From: Duganella sp. Root1480D1 | GTDB taxonomy: Bacteria > Pseudomonadota > Gammaproteobacteria > Burkholderiales > Burkholderiaceae_D | DNA: 64,000 bases | Assembly (NCBI RefSeq): GCF_001427305.1 | Contig: NZ_LMFZ01000007.1 | Coordinates: forward strand, 274,838 to 338,837 | Direction of reading: 5' to 3' | Shown: one piece after another, positions 16,386 to 25,882 of the stretch | How the letters are laid out: each line of letters starts with the position of its first letter | Numbering within the stretch: the stretch's first letter is position 1 | The notes under the pieces: generated by a model | What the model was told of the DNA's origin: nothing | The model's database searches: none | What the model saw: the letters and a program-made list of their open reading frames with translations, nothing else | Position numbers and translations under genes: made by a program

Positions 16386-19300
16386 TTGTCGCCACCGAGC
16401 CAGAAAGCCGCCCCTGCCCGCGCGCCTGCCGGCGCGCCGCCCCGCGTGCGCCGCCGCGCACGCCGCTGGCTTGCGCTCGTGCTGACCTTGGCCGCCCTGC
16501 CGCTGGCGCCCGCGGCCGGCGCCGCCGAAGGCGTTACCGTCCAGCTCAAATGGCGCCACCAGTTTGCCTTTGCCGGCTATTACGCGGCCCAGGCCAAGGG
16601 CTATTACCGCGACGCCGGGCTGGAGGTGACGCTGCGCGAAACCCAGCCGGGGCAGGAGGCGCTGCAGTTGGTGCTGGACGGCAGCGCCCAGTACGGGGTC
16701 GGCAATGCCGCCCTGCTGCTGCGCCGTGCCAGCGGCGCGCCGGTGGTGGTGCTGGCGTCGGTGTTCCAGCATTCGCCGCTGGTGCTGGCAGTGCGGCTGG
16801 ACGAGCACGGCCGGCGCCGGCCCTGGCCCGGTGCGCGCGTGGCGCTCGGCCCCGACACCGAAGAATTGCGGGTCTACCTGCAGCATGAAAAGCTGCCGCT
16901 GGCGCAACTGAGCATCGTGTCCGGCAACGGCAGCCCGGACGACTTGCAGGCCGGCCGCATCGACGCCATGTCCGGCTACCTGAACTCGACGCCCTACGCG
17001 CTGGAGCGCAGCGGCATGCGCTACGAGCTCCTGCATCCGCGCAGCGCCGGCATCGATTTTTACGGCGACAACCTGTACACCACCGAGAGCGAACTGCGCG
17101 AGCATCCGGCCCGCGCCCGCGCCCTGCGCGACGCCACCCTGAAAGGCTGGCGCTACGCGCTCGAGCACCCCAAGGAAATCGTCGACCTGATCCGCGCCCG
17201 CTACCCCGAGCGCAAGCCGCGCGAAGAGCTGCTGTGGGAAGCGGCCCAGGTGGCGCCGCTGCTGGAGCAGCACCTGATCGAACTGGGCTACAGCAGCCCG
17301 CTGCGCTGGCAGGGCATCGCCGACAGCTATGCCGGCGCCGGCCTGCTGCCGGCCGGGTTCACGCTGGACGGCTTCCTGTACCACGACAGCCCGGCCACCC
17401 CGACCTGGCATTATGCGCTGGGCGTGGCGCTGGCCCTGCTGGCCGGGGCCGCCCTGTGGCGCCTGCTGCGCGTGTCGCGCGCCCTGCGCGGCGCCGAAGT
17501 GCGGGTCGGCGACGCCGAGCGCATTGCCAGCTTCGCGCTGGAAGGCGCCGGCGAGGGCTCGTGGGACTGGCAGCCGCAGCGCCCGGCGCTGCACCTGTCG
17601 CCGCGCTACTGCGAGATCCTGGGCTACGCGCCGGGCGAGCTGCGCCCGGCCAATGTCGAGCAATGGCTGCAGCTGGTGCACCCGGACGACCGCGCCCGCA
17701 TTGCCGGCGACATCAGCGCGCTGGACCAGCCGGAGGTGGGGCGCACCCCGTTCACCATGGAATTCCGCATGGCCTGCAAGGACGGCAGCTGGACCTGGGT
17801 GCTGGGGCGCGGCATGGTGCTGGCGCGCGACGCGGACGGCCGGCCCTTGCGCATGTCCGGCACCCTGGGCGATATTTCCGACCGCAGCGCCGACGAGCTG
17901 GCGCGCATGGCCGCCATGCTGGACGCCCTGCCCGGCGCCTTGCTGGTGGCCGACCGCAGCGGGCGGGTGCGCCAGGCCAACGACGCCGCCGCCAGCGTGT
18001 TCGCCGCCGCGGCGGGCAGCCTGGCCGGCTCGTCGATGGAACTGCTGATTCCGGACGTGATGCGCGACGCGCCGGGCCGCCCGCGCGAGCTGTTTGCCCG
18101 CCCGCGCATGCCGGGCCGGGTGCTGACCGCGCGCCGCCTGGACGGCAGCCATTTCCCGGCCATGGTGCACCTGGCGCCGATCCAGCTGGCCGGCCAGGGC
18201 CTGGTGGTGGTGTCGCTGCGCGACATGACCCAGCGCCAGCGCGCCGAGGAAGCGCTGCAGGCGTCCTCCGAGCGCTACCGCCTGATCGTGCAGACCGCCG
18301 CCGAAGGGATCTGGATGTGCGACGCCGCCGACCACACCAGCTTCGTCAACCCCACCATGGCGCGCATGCTCGGCTACGAGGTCGAGCACATGCTGGGGCG
18401 CCCGATGGCCGACTTCATGGATCCCGACTGCCCCGCCCTGCAGGCGCAGCGCGCGCACCCAGGCGCGCCTGCCATGCCGCCCGAGCCAGCCGAAGGACGC
18501 TTCTACCGCCAGGACGGCTCCTCGCTGTGGGCCCTGCTGTCGACCACCCCCGTCAACGCCGACAACGGCAGCTATGCCGGCACCCTGACCATGGTCACCG
18601 ACATCACCGACCGCCGGCTCGCTGAACTGGCGCTGCGCCACTCCAACCAGCGCCTGGCGTCGGTGTTCAACGCCGTCACCAACGGCCTGCTGGTGTTCGA
18701 CACGGCCGGCAATATCGTCGAATGCAACGCCGCCGCCAGCCGCATGCTGGGGCGCGCCGCCGCGCGCGGCGCCGGGCAGTGGGACGGCGTGCACGAAGAC
18801 GGGCGCCGCTTTTCCGCGCCGGAGCACCCGGTGGCCCAGGCCCTGAGCAGCGGCCAGGCGGTGCGCGACGTGGTGATGGGGGTGCCGGCTGCCGCCGGCG
18901 CCGGCGCCACGGCCGAGACCTGCTGGCTGTCGGTCAACGTCGAGCCGCTGCGCGACGAGCATGGCCCCGGCAGCATGCTGGTGGCCAGCCTGACCGACAT
19001 CACTTACCGCAAGCGCAGCGAAGACGCGCTGCGCCAGGGCGAGCAGCGGCTGCAGGAAATCATCCAGATGATGCCGATCGGCCTGTTCATCAAGGACAAG
19101 GACAGCCGCATGCTGCTGATGAACCGCGCCTGCGAGCAGCAGTTCGGCTACACCTTCGACGAGTTGAACAACGGCGACTACAGCGTGTTCCACGCGCCGG
19201 AAGAAGCGGCCGCCTTCCGCGCGCGCGACCTGGAAGCGTTTGCCGGGCGCGCCCTGATCGACTTCGAGGAAAGCATCTGGAACCCGGCCCTGGGCCAGGC

Positions 19301-21086
19301 GCGCCAGCTGCGCACCTTCAAGAAGCCGGTGTACGACGCCCATGGCGCGCCGGCCTACCTGATCTGCATGGCGATCGACATCTCCGACAGCAAGGCCAAT
19401 GAACGCGCCCTGCGCGAACTCAACGAGCACCTGGAAGAACGGGTGGCGCAGCGCACCGCGCAGCTGGAGGAAGCGCGCCAGCAGGCCGAGGAAGCGTCCG
19501 CCGCCAAGGGCCAGTTCCTGGCCAAGATGAGCCACGAAATCCGCACCCCGATGAATGGCGTGATCGGCATGGCCTACCTGGCGCTGAAGACCGAGCTGGC
19601 GCCGCGCCAGCGCGATTACCTGGAAAAGATCCGCTTCGCCGGCGAACACCTGCTGCGCATCATCGACGACATCCTCGACATCTCGAAGATCGAAGCGGGC
19701 AAGCTGGAAATCGAAGACGTCGACTTCTCGCTCGAGCACGTGATCCAGACCCTGACCACGGTGGTGGCGCCGAAAGCGGCCAGCCGCGGCCTGCGCCTGG
19801 CGTTCGACATCGACCCGGCGCTGCCGCCGGTGCTGCGCGGCGACCCGCTGCGCCTGGGCCAGGTGCTGATCAACTACGTCAACAACGCGATCAAGTTCTC
19901 CGAGCAGGGCAGCATCGAAGTCAGCGTCAGGCAGCTGCTGGCCGACGACATCGCCTGCCTGCTGCGCTTTGAGGTGCGCGACCACGGCATCGGCCTGTCG
20001 GACGCCGAGCAGGGCAAACTGTTCCAGGCCTTCCAGCAGGCCGACAGCGCCATCACGCGCGAATACGGCGGCACCGGCCTCGGCCTGGCGATCTGCAAGC
20101 AACTGGCGCAGCTGATGGGCGGCGAAGTGGGCGTGCACAGCGCGCCCGGCGCCGGCAGCACCTTCTGGTTCACGGCCCGCCTGGGCGTGTCGCCGCGCGG
20201 CCTGCCGGAGGTGATCAATGAAGTCAACGCCGCTGCCGCCGCCCTGCTCGACAGCGCACGCAGCACGGCCGCCATGCAGGCGCTGAAGGACGCGCGCATC
20301 TTATTAGTCGAGGACAACACCTTCAACCAGCAAATCGCGCTGGAAATGCTGGAAGAAGCCGGTTCCTCGGTGTGCCTGGCCAACAACGGCGCCGAAGCGC
20401 TCGACCTGCTGCACCAGGCCGCATTCGACTGCGTGCTGATGGACGTGCAAATGCCCCTGATGGACGGGCTGGAAGCGACGCGCCGCATCCGCGCCGACCC
20501 GGCCCTGGCCGCCACCCGCGTGCTGGCCATGACCGCCACCGCCACCAAAGACGACCGCGAGCGCTGCCTGCAGGCCGGCATGGACGACTTCATTGCCAAG
20601 CCGATCCAGCCGGCCCTGATGTACCAGAAGATCGCCAGCTGGCTGCCCGAACGCGAAGCGGGTGCCGCCACCAGCGAGGCCGCCTTGCCGCGCGGCGCCG
20701 GACGCGCCGCGTTCCGCCCCACGCTGGCTGGCGACCCGGCCATCATCGACCTGTCGGTGCTGGCCCAGCTGCTAGGCTACCAGCCGCAAAAGATCCGCAA
20801 ATTCGCCTTCAAGTTCCTGCAAACCAGCGAAGCCGGCTTCACCGAAATGGAAACCGCGCTGGCCGCCGGCGAGCTGCAAAAAGTGCGCGAGCTGGGCCAC
20901 CGCATCAAGAGCAGCGCGCGCGCCGTGGGCGCGCTTGGCATGGCCGAGCTGTGCCTGCAGCTGGAACAACTGGCGCCCGACGCCGATGGCGCCGCCGCGC
21001 GTGCCGTGCTGGACCGCCTGTGGCCGCTGTTGCACGCGGTGAGCGAGCACATCATGACCAATACTACTTTTGCCGACGATGACTGA
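16386..21086 (+). CDS. Hybrid sensor histidine kinase with NMT1/THI5-like sensor, five PAS, REC and HPt
   Basis: About 1566 residues from a TTG start with AAAGGGA upstream; the frame extends further 5' but would overlap hutC. Order: Arg-rich signal peptide (1-46); periplasmic NMT1/THI5-type binding domain (about 47-325, opening V-Q-L-K-W-R-H-Q-F-A-F-A-G-Y-Y-A-A); membrane helix 342-362; about five PAS domains (375-1020); coiled coil; HisKA with His1050 (S-H-E-I-R-T-P); HATPase with G-T-G-L-G-L-A-I; receiver with Asp1353; HPt with His1505 (G-H-R-I-K-S-S). NMT1/THI5-like domains often bind pyrimidine or other small nitrogenous ligands, so the trigger may be such a compound. The phosphorelay probably continues to the receiver protein encoded next. 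Confidence 0.88.
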   Translation: MSPPSQKAAPARAPAGAPPRVRRRARRWLALVLTLAALPLAPAAGAAEGVTVQLKWRHQFAFAGYYAAQAKGYYRDAGLEVTLRETQPGQEALQLVLDGSAQYGVGNAALLLRRASGAPVVVLASVFQHSPLVLAVRLDEHGRRRPWPGARVALGPDTEELRVYLQHEKLPLAQLSIVSGNGSPDDLQAGRIDAMSGYLNSTPYALERSGMRYELLHPRSAGIDFYGDNLYTTESELREHPARARALRDATLKGWRYALEHPKEIVDLIRARYPERKPREELLWEAAQVAPLLEQHLIELGYSSPLRWQGIADSYAGAGLLPAGFTLDGFLYHDSPATPTWHYALGVALALLAGAALWRLLRVSRALRGAEVRVGDAERIASFALEGAGEGSWDWQPQRPALHLSPRYCEILGYAPGELRPANVEQWLQLVHPDDRARIAGDISALDQPEVGRTPFTMEFRMACKDGSWTWVLGRGMVLARDADGRPLRMSGTLGDISDRSADELARMAAMLDALPGALLVADRSGRVRQANDAAASVFAAAAGSLAGSSMELLIPDVMRDAPGRPRELFARPRMPGRVLTARRLDGSHFPAMVHLAPIQLAGQGLVVVSLRDMTQRQRAEEALQASSERYRLIVQTAAEGIWMCDAADHTSFVNPTMARMLGYEVEHMLGRPMADFMDPDCPALQAQRAHPGAPAMPPEPAEGRFYRQDGSSLWALLSTTPVNADNGSYAGTLTMVTDITDRRLAELALRHSNQRLASVFNAVTNGLLVFDTAGNIVECNAAASRMLGRAAARGAGQWDGVHEDGRRFSAPEHPVAQALSSGQAVRDVVMGVPAAAGAGATAETCWLSVNVEPLRDEHGPGSMLVASLTDITYRKRSEDALRQGEQRLQEIIQMMPIGLFIKDKDSRMLLMNRACEQQFGYTFDELNNGDYSVFHAPEEAAAFRARDLEAFAGRALIDFEESIWNPALGQARQLRTFKKPVYDAHGAPAYLICMAIDISDSKANERALRELNEHLEERVAQRTAQLEEARQQAEEASAAKGQFLAKMSHEIRTPMNGVIGMAYLALKTELAPRQRDYLEKIRFAGEHLLRIIDDILDISKIEAGKLEIEDVDFSLEHVIQTLTTVVAPKAASRGLRLAFDIDPALPPVLRGDPLRLGQVLINYVNNAIKFSEQGSIEVSVRQLLADDIACLLRFEVRDHGIGLSDAEQGKLFQAFQQADSAITREYGGTGLGLAICKQLAQLMGGEVGVHSAPGAGSTFWFTARLGVSPRGLPEVINEVNAAAAALLDSARSTAAMQALKDARILLVEDNTFNQQIALEMLEEAGSSVCLANNGAEALDLLHQAAFDCVLMDVQMPLMDGLEATRRIRADPALAATRVLAMTATATKDDRERCLQAGMDDFIAKPIQPALMYQKIASWLPEREAGAATSEAALPRGAGRAAFRPTLAGDPAIIDLSVLAQLLGYQPQKIRKFAFKFLQTSEAGFTEMETALAAGELQKVRELGHRIKSSARAVGALGMAELCLQLEQLAPDADGAAARAVLDRLWPLLHAVSEHIMTNTTFADDD

Positions 21087-21486
21087 CACCCCCACCACCC
21101 CGCTGCGCATCCTGCTGGTCGACGACGACCCCTTCATGCTGAGCATGCTGGCCGACATGCTGGAAGACCTCGGCCAGCTCAATGTGCGCAGCGAAAGCGA
21201 CGCCCGCCAGGCGCTGCTGGTGCTGCCGCAATACCGCCCCGACCTGCTGGTGTGCGACCTGTCGATGCCCGAAATGGACGGCATCGAATTCCTGCGCAAG
21301 GCCGCCGACAGCCATTTTGGCGGCACGGTGGCGCTGTTGTCCGGCATGGACGCCGGCATCCGCCAGGCCGCCGAAACGCTGGCCCGCGCCCACGGCCTGA
21401 CGCTGCTTGGCACCATCGCCAAGCCCGCCACGCCCGCCGCGCTGGCCGAGCTGCTGACCCAGGCCGCCGCCCGCCGTGCAGGATAA
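21079..21486 (+). CDS. Single-domain response regulator (receiver)
   Basis: 135 residues forming one receiver: L-L-V-D-D-D-P-F-M-L at the N-terminus, phospho-acceptor Asp in V-C-D-L-S-M-P-E-M-D-G, and a Lys in T-I-A-K-P-A-T-P. No output domain. The ATG is used as start and overlaps the kinase gene by 8 bases, which implies coupled translation and partnership with the HPt domain of that kinase. Its stop codon TAA runs directly into a family B repeat. Confidence 0.9.
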   Translation: MTDTPTTPLRILLVDDDPFMLSMLADMLEDLGQLNVRSESDARQALLVLPQYRPDLLVCDLSMPEMDGIEFLRKAADSHFGGTVALLSGMDAGIRQAAETLARAHGLTLLGTIAKPATPAALAELLTQAAARRAG

Positions 21487-21572
21487 AAGTCGGGGTCAGC
21501 TCCGGCAATCGGACATTTCGCGCCTGCGCGAAGCGCCAAACTCCTCGAGAAGCCGGAGCTGACCCCGACTTT
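21486..21572. repeat. Family B palindromic repeat
   Basis: 21-base arms AAAGTCGGGGTCAGCTCCGG(C) in inverse orientation enclose about 45 bases. The left copy continues with AATCGGACA as in the other two copies (41145-41354 and 51287-51368), while the right arm has lost this part. The first base is shared with the stop codon of the receiver gene. It could fold as a transcript-end hairpin. Confidence 0.85.
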
Positions 21573-21736
21573 CGCCTTTCAAGCAGCGTACACGGGCTGG
21601 AAAAATCGGTTATTATTTGGGCCATTCCCGCCCTGATTCCCGCTTGACTTCCCAGTATTGAATTAGCGCAGTTCGTCGCCAGATGGGCGATAACAGCAAG
21701 GGATATTCCCGGGCGAACACTCAACTAAGGAAAAAC

Positions 21737-22063
21737 ATGAGCGACCTGATCAAACACATTACCGATGCATCTTTCGAAAGCGACGTGCTGAAGGCCGACC
21801 GCCCTGTACTGGTGGACTTCTGGGCCGAGTGGTGCGGCCCTTGCAAGAGCATCGCCCCGATCCTGGAAGAAGTGGCCAAGGAATACGACGGCAAGCTGAC
21901 CATCGCCAAGCTGGACGTGGACAGCAACCAGGCCGTGCCGGGCAAGTTCGGCATCCGCGGCATCCCGACCCTGATCCTGTTCAAAAACGGCGTGCCAGCT
22001 GCACAAAAAGTCGGCGCCATGGCAAAAGGTCAACTGACCTCTTTCATCGACAGCAATATTTGA
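21737..22063 (+). CDS. trxA: Thioredoxin 1
   Basis: 108 residues with the active site W32-C-G-P-C36 and the cis-proline in G-I-P-T-L-I-L-F, the length and sequence of the housekeeping thioredoxin that reduces protein disulfides in the cytoplasm. The ATG follows AAGGA at six bases; an upstream in-frame ATG would add 18 unrelated residues. As in many proteobacteria it lies directly upstream of rho. Confidence 0.97.
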   Translation: MSDLIKHITDASFESDVLKADRPVLVDFWAEWCGPCKSIAPILEEVAKEYDGKLTIAKLDVDSNQAVPGKFGIRGIPTLILFKNGVPAAQKVGAMAKGQLTSFIDSNI

Positions 22064-22072
22064 TGTAATATA

Positions 22073-22097
22073 GGCGGTGCTGCGCCCGCAGCCCGCC
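22073..22097 (+). other. Strong hairpin in the trxA-rho intergenic region
   Basis: GGCGG, a one-base bulge, GCTGC, loop GCCC, GCAGC, CCGCC form a ten-pair stem ten bases after the trxA stop. No T-run follows, so it is a poor intrinsic terminator; it may stabilise the trxA transcript end or act in the rho leader. Confidence 0.5.
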
Positions 22098-22199
22098 TGA
22101 TTGGCAGGGAAAGCGCCCAAAAACCTTTCCCTTAATACTTTAGACCACGTAGTTCCCTCCCCTACCCTTACTTTCCCGTCACGGGACACTCAAACAGCT

Positions 22200-23462
22200 A
22201 TGCACCTTTCTGAACTTAAGGCTATGCACGTTTCAGCTTTGCTGGAAATGGCAATCAGCCTCGATATCGATAATGCGGCCCGCCTGCGCAAGCAGGAACT
22301 GATGTTCGCGATCCTGAAAAAACGCGCCAAGGCCGGCGAACAGATTTTCGGCGACGGCGCCCTGGAAGTCCTGCCTGACGGCTTTGGCTTCCTGCGCTCG
22401 CCAGACGCCTCCTACATGGCGTCGACCGACGATATTTATATCAGTCCGTCGCAGATCCGCCGCTTCAACCTGCACACCGGCGATTCGATCGAGGGCGAAG
22501 TGCGTACCCCGAAGGATGGCGAGCGTTACTTCGCCCTGGTGAAGGTGGACAAGGTCAACGGCGAATCGCCGGAGGCATCCAAGCACCGCATCCTGTTTGA
22601 GAACCTGACGCCGCTGCACCCGACCGTGCCGCTGCGCCTGGAGCGCGACATGGCCGGCACCGAGAACATCACCGGCCGTATCATCGACCTGGTGGCGCCG
22701 ATCGGCAAAGGCCAGCGCGGCCTGCTGGTGGCGTCGCCGAAGTCCGGCAAGTCCGTGATGCTGCAGCATATCGCGCACGCCATCACCACCAACCACCCGG
22801 ACGTGACCCTGATCGTGCTGCTGATCGACGAGCGTCCTGAAGAAGTGACCGAGATGCAGCGCTCGGTGCGCGGCGAAGTGGTCGCTTCGACCTTCGACGA
22901 ACCAGCGACCCGCCACGTGCAGGTTGCCGAGATGGTGCTGGAAAAAGCCAAGCGCCTGGTTGAAATGAAGAAGGACGTGGTGATCCTGCTGGACTCGATC
23001 ACCCGTCTGGCGCGCGCCTACAACACCGTGATCCCGGCTTCGGGCAAGGTGCTGACCGGTGGTGTGGATGCCAACGCGCTGCAGCGTCCGAAGCGTTTCT
23101 TCGGTGCGGCACGTAACGTGGAAGAAGGCGGCTCGCTGACCATCGTTGCCACCGCGCTGATCGAAACCGGTTCGCGCATGGATGATGTGATTTACGAAGA
23201 ATTCAAGGGCACCGGCAATATGGAGGTGCACCTGGAGCGCCGCCTGGCCGAAAAGCGTGTCTACCCTTCGATCAACCTGAATAAATCCGGCACCCGCCGC
23301 GAGGAACTGCTGATCAAGGCCGACCAGCTGCAGAAGATCTGGATCCTGCGCAAGCTGCTGTACTCGATGGACGAGATCGAGGCGATGGAGTTCATCCTCG
23401 ACAAGATGCGCGCCACCAAGAACAATGGTGAGTTCTTTGAGATGATGCGCCGCGGCGGGTAA
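22200..23462 (+). CDS. rho: Transcription termination factor Rho
   Basis: 420 residues starting [12 protein letters not shown], matching the usual Rho N-terminus; an upstream in-frame start would add 33 residues with no family similarity. The RNA-binding CSD-like domain has D-G-F-G-F-L-R-S and [13 protein letters not shown]. Walker A is S-P-K-S-G-K-S (near residue 180), Walker B is V-V-I-L-L-D-S, and the Q and R loops follow ([16 protein letters not shown]). It is the hexameric RNA helicase that ends untranslated transcripts. The 136-base leader upstream could allow autoregulation. Confidence 0.98.
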   Translation: MHLSELKAMHVSALLEMAISLDIDNAARLRKQELMFAILKKRAKAGEQIFGDGALEVLPDGFGFLRSPDASYMASTDDIYISPSQIRRFNLHTGDSIEGEVRTPKDGERYFALVKVDKVNGESPEASKHRILFENLTPLHPTVPLRLERDMAGTENITGRIIDLVAPIGKGQRGLLVASPKSGKSVMLQHIAHAITTNHPDVTLIVLLIDERPEEVTEMQRSVRGEVVASTFDEPATRHVQVAEMVLEKAKRLVEMKKDVVILLDSITRLARAYNTVIPASGKVLTGGVDANALQRPKRFFGAARNVEEGGSLTIVATALIETGSRMDDVIYEEFKGTGNMEVHLERRLAEKRVYPSINLNKSGTRREELLIKADQLQKIWILRKLLYSMDEIEAMEFILDKMRATKNNGEFFEMMRRGG

Positions 23463-23472
23463 TTCCGCCGCC

Positions 23473-23631
23473 AAACCCGGTAAACCGGGGTCTGACCCGC
23501 AGGGTCAGACCCCATACGGTCTTACGGCCGGGGGGAGGGTGGTGCGACTTTGATCTTTTGAGAAGGTCAACAGCGCCCCCCTCCCCCCGGCCGTTGTTTC
23601 ATTGGGGGTCAGACCCAGGTTTACCGGTTTT
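23473..23631. repeat. Family A repeat with nested long hairpin downstream of rho
   Basis: Outer arms read AAACCCGGTAAACC then GGGGTCTGACCC and, on the other side, GGGGGTCAGACCC then GGTTTACCGGTTT. Inside, ACGGCCGGGGGGAGGG (from 23524) faces CCCCCCTCCCCCCGGCCGT (to 23594) around about 35 bases. The whole could form a long cruciform or RNA hairpin and may double as the end of the rho transcript. It begins about ten bases after the rho stop. Confidence 0.8.
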
Positions 23632-23742
23632 ATGATGTATAATCGCGAGTTCATTTAAACCCTGGCAAGTGATCGGCAATCGGGTCGAGAGGCAGTAAGG
23701 ACCGACGAAGTGCTGTTTGGCTACCAACATTGAGAGAAAAGC

Positions 23743-24012
23743 ATGAAAGCTGATATCCATCCAGATTACCGCGAAGTCCTGTTCCACGACCTGTCCTGCG
23801 ACTTCAAGTTCATCACCCGCTCGACCATCCAGACCCGCGACACCGCGACCCACGAAGGTAAAGAGTACCCACTGGTGAAGATCGAGGTTTCCTCCGAATC
23901 GCACCCATTCTTCACCGGCCAGCACAAGATCGTCGACACCGCCGGTCGCGTGGAAAAATTCCGCCAGAAGTTCGGCAAAGTCGGTTCCAAGACCGCAGTT
24001 GCAAACGGCTAA
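23743..24012 (+). CDS. rpmE2: 50S ribosomal protein L31 type B
   Basis: 89 residues beginning [18 protein letters not shown] and containing [11 protein letters not shown] and F-x-x-K-F-G near the end, as in type B bL31. The zinc-binding C-x-x-C of the type A form is missing, so this is the zinc-independent paralogue, often used under zinc limitation. GAGAGAAAAGC before the ATG is a modest ribosome site. A clean terminator follows the gene. Confidence 0.97.
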   Translation: MKADIHPDYREVLFHDLSCDFKFITRSTIQTRDTATHEGKEYPLVKIEVSSESHPFFTGQHKIVDTAGRVEKFRQKFGKVGSKTAVANG

Positions 24013-24030
24013 TCCCGTCGCAGCGAAAAA

Positions 24031-24060
24031 AAGGCAGCCGCGGCTGCCTTTTTTCTTTTT
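24031..24060 (+). terminator. Intrinsic terminator after rpmE2
   Basis: Perfect palindrome AAGGCAGCCG / CGGCTGCCTT (24031-24050) followed by a run of T with one C. A run of A precedes it, so it could also work in the other direction. Confidence 0.9.
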
Positions 24061-24100
24061 ACCCGTCATACTCCAGCTTTCCAAAGAATAACCCTGACCG

Positions 24101-25825
24101 ATGAAGCCAGTCCGTCTGCCTGCCGCTGCCACCCGCACCCTGCCCCGCTGGGCGTTTTTCGCCCTGGGCCTGCTGTATATCCTGCCGGGACTGATCGGGC
24201 GCGAGCCGTGGAAGAACGACGATGCAGCCAGCTTCGGCGTGATGTGGACCATGGCGCACGGCAGCTGGCAAGACTGGCTGTGGCCGAATATTGCCGGCCT
24301 GTCGGTGACCGATGAAGGCCCGCTGGCGTTCTGGCTGGGCGCCCTGGGCATCAAGCTGTTCGGCTGGGCCATGGGCGACGTGCTGGGCGCGCGCGTAGCC
24401 ACCCTCGGCGTCTTCCTGCTGGGCGTGATGTCGGTCTGGTATGCCACGTTCAACCTGGGCCGCCGCCCGGAAGCCCAGCCGCTGCGCCTGGCCTTCGGCG
24501 GCCAGCCGGAGCCGAACGATTTCGGCCGCACCCTGGCCGATGCCGCCGTACTGATCTACCTCGGCTGCCTGGGCTTGCTGGTCCACAGCCATGAAACCAC
24601 GGCCGAGCCGCTACAGGTGTCGCTGCTGGCGCTCACGCTGTATCGCAGCGTGCGCTATATGGAACTGGCCTCGCTGCGCAATGCCGCCCTGGCCGGGCTC
24701 GGGCTCGGCCTGCTGACGTTGACGCGCGGCTGGGTGGTACCCGCGGCCCTGGTCGTGGCCCTGTTTGCCTGCACCCGCTTCCTGTCCATGCCGGCCGGCC
24801 GCTCGCTGCGCGACCTGGCTTTTGCCGTGGCGGTGGCCGCCGGAGTGACCGCGCTGTGGGCGCTGCCCGCCCTGCTGGCCCGTCCTTATGGCCAGGCGCC
24901 GCTGACGGCCTGGATGGCATGGAATGAAGCCCAGCTCACCGTCGGCGGCTTCGAAGGCGTGCGCACCTTCTTCCGCGTCGGGGTCTGGTTCTTCTGGCCG
25001 GCCTGGCCGTTTGCCGCCTGGGCGGTGTGGGCCTGGCGCCGCCAGAGCAACCTGCTGCACATCGTGGTGCCGACCACCTTTGTCACCGTGGCCACCCTCC
25101 TGGTGCTGATCAATCCGGCGCCCGAACAGGGCCACCTGCTGATGCTGTTGCCGCCGCTGGCCATCATGGCCGCCTTCGGCTTGCTGACCATGAAGCGCGG
25201 CGCCATCAACGCCATCGACTGGTTCAGCGTGATGGTGCTGACGCTGTGCGCCGCCGTGCTGTGGATTTTCTATTACGCCCAACTGACCGGCTGGCCGGCC
25301 AAACCGGCGCATAACGTGCTCAAGCTGCTGCCCGGCTTCGCGCCCGAAGTGAGCTGGCTGTCGCTGCTGGTCGGCCTGTGCGCCACCGCCGGCTGGTTCG
25401 TGCTGGTGCACTGGCGCCTGTCGCGCCGCCCGGCCGTGCTATGGCGCGCCGTGGTGCTCTCGTCCGGCGGCCTGATCCTGATCTGGATCCTGCTGATGAC
25501 CCTGTTCCTGCCGCATGTGAACTACAGCAAGAGCTACGCCTCCGTGGCGCGCGAGGCGGCCGCGGCCCTGCCGCCGGGCACCGATTGCGTGCAGAGCAAT
25601 GCCACGGCCGCCCAGCGCGCGTCCTTCGCCTTCTTCGGCAAGATGCCGTTCAATGGCGTGGAACAGGGCCGCTGCCAAGTCATGTTGTTGCAAGATAGCA
25701 TCAAATCTCGTGCCTACCAGCAACAGCCTGGTGCCGAGTGGGAACCGCTATGGGAAGGGCGCCGTGCCTCTGACCGCAGCGAGCGTTTCCGCCTGTTCAA
25801 GCGCCGCACGGTTCACGCCAACTGA
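24101..25825 (+). CDS. GT39/ArnT-like membrane glycosyltransferase
   Basis: 574 residues with about twelve hydrophobic helices. The first periplasmic loop after helix 1 carries E-P-W-K-N-D-D-A-A-S-F-G, matching the acidic pair of polyprenyl-phosphate-sugar transferases, and T-D-E-G-P-L-A-F-W-L-G-A-L-G matches the second conserved loop of PMT/ArnT enzymes. The C-terminal 100 residues form a soluble periplasmic domain. It likely moves a sugar from a lipid-linked donor to a protein or lipid at the periplasmic face; the acceptor is unknown. Its 3' end is closely followed by a binding-protein gene, without obvious functional link. Confidence 0.8.
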   Translation: MKPVRLPAAATRTLPRWAFFALGLLYILPGLIGREPWKNDDAASFGVMWTMAHGSWQDWLWPNIAGLSVTDEGPLAFWLGALGIKLFGWAMGDVLGARVATLGVFLLGVMSVWYATFNLGRRPEAQPLRLAFGGQPEPNDFGRTLADAAVLIYLGCLGLLVHSHETTAEPLQVSLLALTLYRSVRYMELASLRNAALAGLGLGLLTLTRGWVVPAALVVALFACTRFLSMPAGRSLRDLAFAVAVAAGVTALWALPALLARPYGQAPLTAWMAWNEAQLTVGGFEGVRTFFRVGVWFFWPAWPFAAWAVWAWRRQSNLLHIVVPTTFVTVATLLVLINPAPEQGHLLMLLPPLAIMAAFGLLTMKRGAINAIDWFSVMVLTLCAAVLWIFYYAQLTGWPAKPAHNVLKLLPGFAPEVSWLSLLVGLCATAGWFVLVHWRLSRRPAVLWRAVVLSSGGLILIWILLMTLFLPHVNYSKSYASVAREAAAALPPGTDCVQSNATAAQRASFAFFGKMPFNGVEQGRCQVMLLQDSIKSRAYQQQPGAEWEPLWEGRRASDRSERFRLFKRRTVHAN

Positions 25826-25882
25826 TTGTCCGCCGGCCGGCCTCCCTGCTATCCTGTACCGGACGATAGCAAAGAGGTAGGC

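Noticed and set aside
16233..20138. A 1301-codon open frame antisense to the large kinase
   Set aside because: Its composition (Ala, Gln, His, Arg, Gly repeats) mirrors the codon bias of the kinase gene; no start signal or family motif.
22073..22097. trxA-rho hairpin as an intrinsic terminator
   Set aside because: There is no T-run after the stem, so it was listed only as a hairpin.
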